From positions 1 through 37,425 of the forward strand of contig ONJM01000032.1 in the NCBI GenBank assembly GCA_900318145.1: a stretch of 37,425 bases of DNA. The letters are read 5' to 3'. Of this stretch, positions 33,036 to 37,425 are shown in pieces. The stretch comes from an uncultured Eubacteriales bacterium (GTDB taxonomy: Bacteria; Bacillota; Clostridia; Christensenellales; Aristaeellaceae). Position 1 is the first letter of the stretch; each line of letters begins with the position of its first letter. Made by a program: the position numbers and the translations under genes. Below the pieces are notes generated by a model. That model searched no databases. It had not been told where the DNA came from and saw only the letters and a program-made list of their open reading frames with translations.

Positions 33036-33068
33036 CCCCACCCCAACGGACCTGATATTGGGGTGGGG
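33036..33068. other. G-rich inverted repeat next to the integrase stop
   Basis: CCCCACCCCAA (33036-33046) and TTGGGGTGGGG (33058-33068) form an 11-bp stem with an 11-base loop, touching the integrase stop codon (33069-33071). Another CCACCCCAA lies just left (33028-33035 region), so the minus strand has several GGGG runs in a row. It may act as an RNA 3' end, a G-quadruplex or an arm site for recombination; no T run follows. Confidence 0.6.
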
Positions 33069-34187
33069 CTATACGCCATGGCGGTTCGCGCTTTCCTTCT
33101 GCATGGTGGCGGTGACGTGTGCGTAGCGATCCAGTGTGAATGCCGAGGAGTAATGCCCGGCGTTCTGCTGGATCGTTTTTACGTCATCCCCCGCCATAAT
33201 GGAACTGACCACATAAGTGTGTCTCAGATCGTGGAAGCGGTGCGCGTCGATACCCGCTGCCACCAGGATCTTGTGAAGAATCTTCCATGCGGTCGGCTGG
33301 GACAGGTGGCTGCCATCCGGATGCGTGAACACCAGGTTGGGGAAGCCGCCATCGTTCCATGCCGGCCCCAGCGCTTTCCGCTGTGCTTCCTGCTCTTCCT
33401 TGTGCTTCTTCAGCACCTGGAAGACCGTAGGAGCGGGAGCGATGGTGCGGGGCTTGCTGTTCTTCGGTGTCGCAAACCGGAAGACTTCGCCTTTCTTTCT
33501 CGGCTGAGCCAGCTGCTTGGTGACCCGAATCAGACCGTTCTCAAAGTCCACAGAATCCCAGGTCAGCCCCAGCAGCTCGCCGGACCGCAATCCGGTGAAG
33601 ATTGCGGTCACGATGAGCGCCTCATGCTCGTGGCCTTTCAGAAAGGCCAGCAGCTTGGAAAGTTCCGGCGTATCCAGCGGATGAATCTCCGCTTGCTCGA
33701 TCCGGGGCAGGATGCAGTTGCTGGATGGATTCTTGCTCAAGTAGCCTATTCTGACAGCCACATCCAGTGCCTTATGCAGGCAGCCGTGAATGTTCTTGAT
33801 GGATTTCGGACTGAGCCCTTCCTCCCGCTTCTTATTGTAGAGGCGCTGAATCATGGGCGTTCGGAGTGCCGACAGTTTGACGTCTCCGAGCGCGGGGATG
33901 ATGTGCACCCGGATCTGCATTTCGTAGGTATCAGCAGTGCCGAGCTTCACATTCCCCAGGTAGTCGCGGTGCCACATGGTCAGCCATTGGCCGAGGGTCA
34001 GGCCGCTGTCCTCTCTGAAATCACCATGGTCGATGGTGACGGAGACTTCGGTCAGCTTCTTCCGGACTTCCGCCTGGGTTCGTCCATAGACCGAATGCCG
34101 TTTTCCATCGGCACAGTATCGGGCTTCCCAGCTTCCGTCAGCCCGTTTTCTGATGGTTCCTTCGCCGTTAGCACGCTTTCTTGCCAT
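33069..34187 (-). CDS. int: Tyrosine site-specific integrase
   Basis: 372 residues. An N-terminal arm-binding region (GEGTIRKRADGSWEARYCAD) and a SAM-like core-binding domain at about 63-160 precede the catalytic domain. Catalytic residues can be placed: Arg201 (TGLRSGEL), Lys at about 242-245 (PKNSKPRT), His319 and Arg322 (HDLRH), His345 (GHYSS) and the nucleophile Tyr355 (LDRYAHV). The family resembles Tn916/phage-type integrases. It points toward tRNA-Leu(CAG), the presumed attachment site. Its start overlaps the end of the excisionase-like gene by 20 bases. Confidence 0.95.
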   Translation of the reverse strand: MARKRANGEGTIRKRADGSWEARYCADGKRHSVYGRTQAEVRKKLTEVSVTIDHGDFREDSGLTLGQWLTMWHRDYLGNVKLGTADTYEMQIRVHIIPALGDVKLSALRTPMIQRLYNKKREEGLSPKSIKNIHGCLHKALDVAVRIGYLSKNPSSNCILPRIEQAEIHPLDTPELSKLLAFLKGHEHEALIVTAIFTGLRSGELLGLTWDSVDFENGLIRVTKQLAQPRKKGEVFRFATPKNSKPRTIAPAPTVFQVLKKHKEEQEAQRKALGPAWNDGGFPNLVFTHPDGSHLSQPTAWKILHKILVAAGIDAHRFHDLRHTYVVSSIMAGDDVKTIQQNAGHYSSAFTLDRYAHVTATMQKESANRHGV

Positions 34188-34491
34188 TGTTTTCTCCTTT
34201 CGACAGCCAATCCAGGAGAGCCTGACGGGCGATCACGATCTTTTTGCCAGCATGGATGCTCGGAATCTGATTCTCCCGAATAAGTTGGTACATCGTTGGC
34301 CTGCTGATACCGATCAGCTCCGCTGCTTCCCGGACGGACAATGTCATCTTCGTGCCCGGCGATGATTGCTGAGGTATGCTGTTGTCAAGGTGCTCTGGCT
34401 CCTGCAGAGCCGCGGTGCTGTCCAGCATGCGGAGAACCTCGTCCACAACCTGGTGTACCTGCTCTTCAGTATATAGCCTGTTTCTCATCAT
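34168..34491 (-). CDS. xis: Excisionase-family helix-turn-helix protein
   Basis: 107 residues. A MerR/excisionase-type helix-turn-helix (LSVREAAELIGISRPTMYQLIRENQIPSIHAGKKIVIARQALLD region, about 50-95) is preceded by a variable acidic N-terminus. Proteins of this kind bind DNA beside att sites and steer the integrase to excision, or regulate it. It overlaps int by 20 bases, so the two are translated together. AAAGGATAT precedes the start. The gap beyond it, 34492-34679, holds the 118-base folded element and an A/T-rich stretch, with no gene. Confidence 0.85.
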   Translation of the reverse strand: MMRNRLYTEEQVHQVVDEVLRMLDSTAALQEPEHLDNSIPQQSSPGTKMTLSVREAAELIGISRPTMYQLIRENQIPSIHAGKKIVIARQALLDWLSKGENNGKKAC

Positions 34492-34561
34492 GGCAATATC
34501 CTTTCATGCTTTAAAGTGATGTAAAGTTGTAAACTATCTCTTTCCCGAATGCTCCTGCCGT

Positions 34562-34679
34562 TTTGTTACCGGTTAGAATCCGATTTTTAACGGGGATGAT
34601 TCATTCTTCATCTCCCGTCTGAACAAGCCACGAAAAGCCCTGCTCTGGAAGGCTTTCTGACAGGCTAACCGGTAACAAA
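34562..34679. repeat. 118-base element with 15-bp terminal inverted repeats and two inner hairpins
   Basis: TTTGTTACCGGTTAG (34562-34576) and its exact reverse complement (34665-34679) enclose 88 bases. Inside are a 10-bp hairpin with one bulged T (ACGGGGATGA at 34590-34599, with 34608-34618) and a 6-bp hairpin (AAAGCC at 34634-34639, GGCTTT at 34651-34656). The whole can fold as a three-way junction. It lies exactly between the Cys-rich gene stop and the excisionase gene. Candidates are a single-strand replication origin, a structured RNA, a transcription attenuator or a small inverted-repeat insertion. Confidence 0.8.
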
Positions 34680-35069
34680 TTACGTGCGTTTCATTTGCTT
34701 TCGCTGATAGTAGCTGCGCTGTTTGACCCGGTTGCGGAGTCGCTCGTGAAGAGGTTTGCAGTGCGGGCAGTATCGCTGTCGACCGCTGTTGGGGATGAAA
34801 GCTCCTCCGCACCAGGCGCAGGTTCTTTCATTCGGCCGGGTCACATCTTCTTCCCGAAGCAGTTCTGTCCAGATGATCCGATTCAATTCCGGATTGATGG
34901 GCAGCACGCATTCCAGAAAATAATCGCAGTCAATAGCGCCGTCGTGAATCGTCGGATAGCGGGGATTGATGATGGTGCACTCTCCATCCTCAATACATTT
35001 CCCACCGATGTAATTGCAGCATTCTCCATGCGCCAGAGTTCTGACATTCCGGATTAACATGTTGTTCAT
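34680..35069 (-). CDS. Cysteine-rich VLP-type protein of mobile elements
   Basis: 129 residues from the ATG at 35069 (GAGGAG at 35081-35086); a longer frame reaches 35108. The pattern fits the Cys_rich_VLP family common on Clostridia conjugative elements: an N-terminal Cys cluster (ECCNYIGGKC, ECTI), CDYFLECVLPINPEL, then CAWCGGAFIP and RYCPHC as a zinc ribbon, ending in a basic tail. The function of the family is unknown; nucleic-acid binding is plausible. It is followed at once by the 118-base inverted-repeat element. Confidence 0.82.
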   Translation of the reverse strand: MNNMLIRNVRTLAHGECCNYIGGKCIEDGECTIINPRYPTIHDGAIDCDYFLECVLPINPELNRIIWTELLREEDVTRPNERTCAWCGGAFIPNSGRQRYCPHCKPLHERLRNRVKQRSYYQRKQMKRT

Positions 35070-35115
35070 TCTTTTGGACTCTCCTCGTTTACATTCATCT
35101 TCCATCATGATCTGG

Positions 35116-35266
35116 CTGTGTGTCCGATTACACAGTCAGGAACAGTTGCGGCGCTGCTCTGCGTTCGGATCATGCTTCGCGGCTGCATGACGCAGAGCAG
35201 TGTGTATCTGAACGCACAGGATAGCTTTTCCTGTACGGGAAGTCATAGAGGCAATTCGTATGACTT
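35116..35266. other. Array of inverted repeats upstream of the Cys-rich gene
   Basis: Four stems in 151 bases: CTGTGT/ACACAG (35116-35121, 35130-35135); CTGCTCTGCGT/ACGCAGAGCAG (35154-35164, 35190-35200) enclosing CATGC/GCATG; ACAGGA/TCCTGT around 35216-35234; AAGTCATA/TATGACTT (35240-35247, 35259-35266). TGCGTTCGGAT (35160-35170) can pair instead with ATCTGAACGCA (35206-35216), so two folds compete. On the minus strand this would be the 5' leader of the Cys-rich gene. It may be a regulatory leader, an oriT or a replication origin. Confidence 0.65.
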
Positions 35267-35269
35267 TGG

Positions 35270-35682
35270 CTTCCGCTGACAGCATATCACATGGTTTCCA
35301 AAATCGTTTTCATGTTTTGAAAACTTCAGAAAGCGTTGCAGCTTAAGGCTTTGTTGGCATTTTTGCGTCTGGCTAAATTTCTAAAATGACGGTTTTACTG
35401 GGGTTCCCGGGCCAAAAGTTTTCACGAAATGAAATTTATTTTTTCAGAAGACCGTCTTCATGCTCTCCTGAAAACAGCCCCGGAGAATAGTAGCAAGCAA
35501 TGCAAATCTGCTAGATTTTGCAAAAAGCTTGTTGGTAGGCTCCGCCCCCAAGCCCCTGATCTGCCAGCGCAAGCGCTGTGGTTGTGCAGGTTCCCTGCGC
35601 TTTGTCCCGTCCCAGATATCATGAAATAACGTGATTGCTTCCGCTGGATCGGAGCAAAATTGCCGTGTAAGGAAAGCCATTA
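35270..35682. other. Gene-free A/T-rich stretch where a relaxase would be expected
   Basis: No convincing gene. Seen here are a GTTTTCA/TTGAAAAC hairpin near 35308-35326, a palindrome TGCAAATCT/AGATTTTGCA (35501-35509, 35513-35522), and GCTTGTTGG paired loosely with CCCCAAGC across 35527-35553. A minus-strand frame of 80 codons (35444-35686) runs through these palindromes and overlaps the mobC end; it looks like a shadow. In related elements a relaxase gene often follows mobC here. Confidence 0.5.
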
Positions 35683-36027
35683 TCACTCGTAAAGTACCTC
35701 CAACCGTTCATAGATTTGTCTTATCAATTGAGTAATCTCCTCCTGCTTTTCCAGGATCTCATCGATTTCTGTTTCATAGATACTTCCATGTTCGTTCATT
35801 CGCTTGGCAATCTGATTTACGTTATTTGAAAGAATACTCATCTGCCGAGAGGCTTCCCGAAGCTCAGGCAGGTCAAGCCGCAATAGATAACCATTCAGCA
35901 CCATCGCGCGAAAGAATCCTGATTTGTTTTTGACGCCGGCATTTTTCATTTTCTGCTGAATGATAGCGGCCTGTTCTGGAGTGGTATCGAAACTGAAGTG
36001 AACAGTGTGGTTTTGCATTTCGCTCAT
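35683..36027 (-). CDS. mobC: Mobilization protein MobC
   Basis: 114 residues from the ATG at 36027, which has AAGGAAG six bases upstream; a longer frame to 36120 lacks such a site. The middle and C-terminus match the MobC relaxosome family: GFFRAMVLNGYLL, then the signature MSILSNNVNQIAKRMNEHGS and a helical coiled tail. MobC proteins bind near oriT and help a relaxase open the DNA strand. The expected downstream relaxase gene is absent, so mobility of this element may depend on one elsewhere. Confidence 0.87.
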   Translation of the reverse strand: MSEMQNHTVHFSFDTTPEQAAIIQQKMKNAGVKNKSGFFRAMVLNGYLLRLDLPELREASRQMSILSNNVNQIAKRMNEHGSIYETEIDEILEKQEEITQLIRQIYERLEVLYE

Positions 36028-36204
36028 GTGTATCTTCCTTTCTGAATCCAATAAACTCAGGTGCATTGTTTCATTGCTGTTGTTTGGTTCGGGCTTATTT
36101 TTCACTGCTGCCTCTGGCAAGAAACCTTGTTTGGCTCACTGCCGGTCCTTTCGGCGCTCCCTTCCGAAGAGGAAGATCATGGCGGTTTGGACAGATCTGG
36201 AAAC

Positions 36205-36247
36205 GTGGCCCTGATTGTCAAGGTGCGCTTCGTTGGCGATGCCAACG
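36205..36247. other. Candidate origin of transfer (oriT)
   Basis: A perfect hairpin CGTTGGC-GAT-GCCAACG (36231-36247) is directly preceded by AAGGTGCGCTT (36220-36230), which recalls the GTGCGC core of IncQ/IncP-type nick regions. It lies upstream of mobC in the gap between the replication-type gene and mobC, the usual place for oriT. Assignment rests on position and shape only. The rest of the 36028-36291 gap holds two small stems (CTTCC/GGAAG, GCCG/CGGC) and no gene. Confidence 0.4.
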
Positions 36248-36291
36248 ACTAATGACGGGAATGGCTCAGCTCTTTCGTCTTGGTTAATTGC

Positions 36292-36726
36292 TTACCACGA
36301 TTCCCATTGTTCTTCATTATCTGAAACCTGGGGAATCGAGGTTGCATCCACATAGTTCCGCCATGGTTCCCGCTGCAGCCATTTCACAATGCCGGGGACA
36401 TACTGACCATTCGCTGTCAGCCAATCCACGGTTTGTTTTTCCGCTTCCAGGGCGGACAGGATAGCTTCAATCGTCGCGCCGTCATTCAGTGCCTTCTCCA
36501 CCAGCACTGCTGCAGCCTCACGGTTTGTCCGCCTGTTCTGCGGATAAGCAAGCCATATCTCTGAAAAACGATCCGGTTCAGTCTTCGTCCCATACCCTAA
36601 AGAAGAATATATATTCTTTTTATATGGGTTAGGTCTTGCCAGCGTACCGGTTTGGGCGGAACTGAGCATCCCATGCCTCTGCGCTGGCTCCATCATGGAT
36701 ACAGGTCGCTCCAGCTTCTGGTCCAT
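36292..36726 (-). CDS. Possible C-terminal part of a replication-type protein
   Basis: 144 residues by the ATG at 36726, with a 98-base overlap to the upstream gene in another frame. The region from about residue 50 on looks like a real domain: FSEIWLAYPQNRRTNREAAA, then a helical stretch and VPGIVKWLQREPWRNYVD, a motif seen at the C-terminus of helix-turn-helix replication proteins on Clostridia elements. The first 30 residues look unconstrained. It is therefore either a separate overlapping gene or the second half of the 36629-37051 gene after a frameshift. Confidence 0.6.
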   Translation of the reverse strand: MDQKLERPVSMMEPAQRHGMLSSAQTGTLARPNPYKKNIYSSLGYGTKTEPDRFSEIWLAYPQNRRTNREAAAVLVEKALNDGATIEAILSALEAEKQTVDWLTANGQYVPGIVKWLQREPWRNYVDATSIPQVSDNEEQWESW

Positions 36727-37051
36727 TTTTCACACCGGCAGGATCGGGCCAATTCACCACATGCAGCATCGTTCCCACGTTAGGGATCGACCGGATTGTT
36801 ACCATGCCCTGTGCTTCCAGCATCCGCATTCTGCGGCGCAGCTTGTCCCTGGACCAACAGAGTGCTTTTGCCGTTTTCCGTTCTGACAGGGGCATGTCGC
36901 CCGGCTGAAGCTGCAGCCCGCGCCAACAATACTGATTGTGGCTCGCCATGGCCAGGCAGTGAAGATACAACTTCACAGCTCCATCGTCAGCCCATATCGG
37001 GCTTCTCATGAGCTGCCGGATTGCATCTGCGTTTCGTCTCGTGTTCATCAT
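36629..37051 (-). CDS. Winged-helix replication-type protein (N-terminal part)
   Basis: 140 residues from the ATG at 37051; AAAGG at 37061-37065 is too close to the first ATG (37060). The sequence has a winged-helix layout: LMRSPIWADDGAVKLYLHCL, LQPGDMPLSERKTAKALCWS, RDKLRRRMRMLEAQGMVTI, then a wing ending LHVVNWP. This resembles the N-terminal DNA-binding part of DnaD-like or replisome organizer proteins of integrative elements. After that the frame becomes less convincing, while the neighbouring frame carries the expected C-terminal domain. Confidence 0.65.
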   Translation of the reverse strand: MMNTRRNADAIRQLMRSPIWADDGAVKLYLHCLAMASHNQYCWRGLQLQPGDMPLSERKTAKALCWSRDKLRRRMRMLEAQGMVTIRSIPNVGTMLHVVNWPDPAGVKNGPEAGATCIHDGASAEAWDAQFRPNRYAGKT

Positions 37052-37116
37052 CGTTTCCATCCTTTCTTTTCTCTGGTGTTATCCCCGCCACCCCCCTATA
37101 TGGGGAATAAGGCGCA

Positions 37117-37170
37117 AAGTGACACCGGTCATCGGAAATAATCTTTGCAGTCCGCTTCATCTCGCTTTCT
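37117..37170. repeat. Imperfect direct repeat, copy 1
   Basis: AAGTGACACCGG (37117-37128) begins a segment of about 50 bases that recurs at 37331. Shared blocks after the start are an A/T-rich GAAA-AAT-TTT part, GCAGT-CGCTT and ATC-CGC-TTTC. It lies 60 bases upstream of the winged-helix gene. The rest of the end region, 37061-37425, shows no gene. Confidence 0.6.
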
Positions 37171-37330
37171 TCTGATGCATATCATCGTTCATTCAAGATC
37201 ACCTCTAAGCACCCATAAATGGCAAAATAACATCGATTTTGGAAACACCTGCAGAAATTTTTTTCGGGATTGAAGCCCATGCCATGCATTTTCCAGCTAC
37301 CTCCCACCCTTCAATGTAAAAATCAAGGCT

Positions 37331-37382
37331 AAGTGACACCGGCTTTAGAAAATTTTCTGAGCAGTACGCTTATCGCATTTCC
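37331..37382. repeat. Imperfect direct repeat, copy 2
   Basis: AAGTGACACCGG (37331-37342) followed by the same order of blocks as copy 1, 214 bases further on (GCAGTACGCTTATCGCATTT here, GCAGTCCGCTTCATCTCGC there). Two such units upstream of a replication-type gene could be iteron-like binding sites or a duplicated promoter. Confidence 0.6.
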
Positions 37383-37425
37383 ACTGAATGGCGTTCATCG
37401 GCAGCCATGCTGGTTTACCTCCTCA

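Larger units (their letters stand above)
32980..37425. mobile_element. Integrative mobilizable element, left arm only
   Basis: From tRNA-Leu to the window end all recognised genes lie on the minus strand and are typical of mobile elements: tyrosine integrase, excisionase-like helix-turn-helix protein, Cys-rich VLP protein, MobC and a replication-type winged-helix gene. Base composition is visibly more A/T-rich than the upstream chromosome after 35270. The far end and the second att copy are outside the window, so the extent and the left border at the tRNA 3' end are inferred. No relaxase, type IV secretion or cargo gene is visible here. Confidence 0.8.

Noticed and set aside
34573-34812. Minus-strand 79-codon frame overlapping the Cys-rich gene
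   Set aside because: It overlaps the better supported Cys-rich gene in another frame and crosses the 118-base inverted-repeat element.
35444-35686. Minus-strand 80-codon frame next to mobC
   Set aside because: It runs through two palindromes, lacks a good ribosome-binding site and shows no family pattern.
32894-37425. CRISPR array or phage structural genes in the mobile arm
   Set aside because: Repeats found are single inverted pairs or two imperfect direct copies; no regular spacers and no capsid, tail or terminase-like proteins are present.

Overview
The window looks like the chromosome of a GC-rich, probably gut- or rumen-dwelling Clostridia (Bacillota). The signs are a KOW-domain (L14e-like) gene between map and infA, zinc-type S14 and L24, Lpl-type sugar transport genes, YesM/YesN regulators and a long-form HPF. 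A Christensenellales/Aristaeella-like host is a guess; no 16S gene is present.

Positions 1-8481 carry the end of the S10 operon and the spc operon in classic order: rpsC', rplP, rpmC, rpsQ, rplN, rplX, rplE, rpsZ, rpsH, rplF, rplR, rpsE, rpmD, rplO, secY, adk, map, KOW protein, infA, rpmJ. A strong terminator follows rpmJ, and the usual rpsM-rpsK-rpsD-rpoA-rplQ block is absent. As written, rpsE (35 bases lost), rplO (one base gained), rpmJ (28 bases lost) and tRNA-Tyr (5' half missing) are broken. These lesions sit only in highly conserved genes and look more like assembly errors than biology.

Positions 8500-14332 hold a membrane protein, uvrC, an unknown small protein, a PepV-like dipeptidase and an ABC-F ATPase whose second ATP site is degenerate.

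Positions 14396-29448 are a disaccharide phosphorolysis region. A GH94 cellobiose phosphorylase faces a convergent Lpl-type ABC transporter (binding protein and two permeases, no ATPase gene). Divergent from the transporter runs nagA, a GH94 N,N'-diacetylchitobiose phosphorylase, a phosphohexomutase, a YesM-like sensor kinase, a substrate-binding protein and a YesN-like regulator. Together these suggest chitobiose import, cleavage by phosphate to GlcNAc and GlcNAc-1-P, conversion to GlcNAc-6-P and deacetylation to GlcN-6-P. A kinase, binding protein and regulator encoded in a row may sense the sugar outside the cell.

Positions 29449-32980 contain a structured leader (possible raiA-motif RNA), hpf, a zinc-ribbon protein, a COG2426 membrane protein, a DUF368/PopT undecaprenyl-phosphate transporter and a cluster of seven tRNAs (Pro, Glu, Met or Ile2, Asp, Thr, damaged Tyr, Leu).

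From tRNA-Leu to the end lies one arm of an integrated mobilizable element: tyrosine integrase, excisionase-like protein, Cys-rich VLP protein, MobC and a replication-type winged-helix gene (perhaps split), with several highly structured non-coding stretches. No relaxase is visible. The other end of the element lies outside the window.
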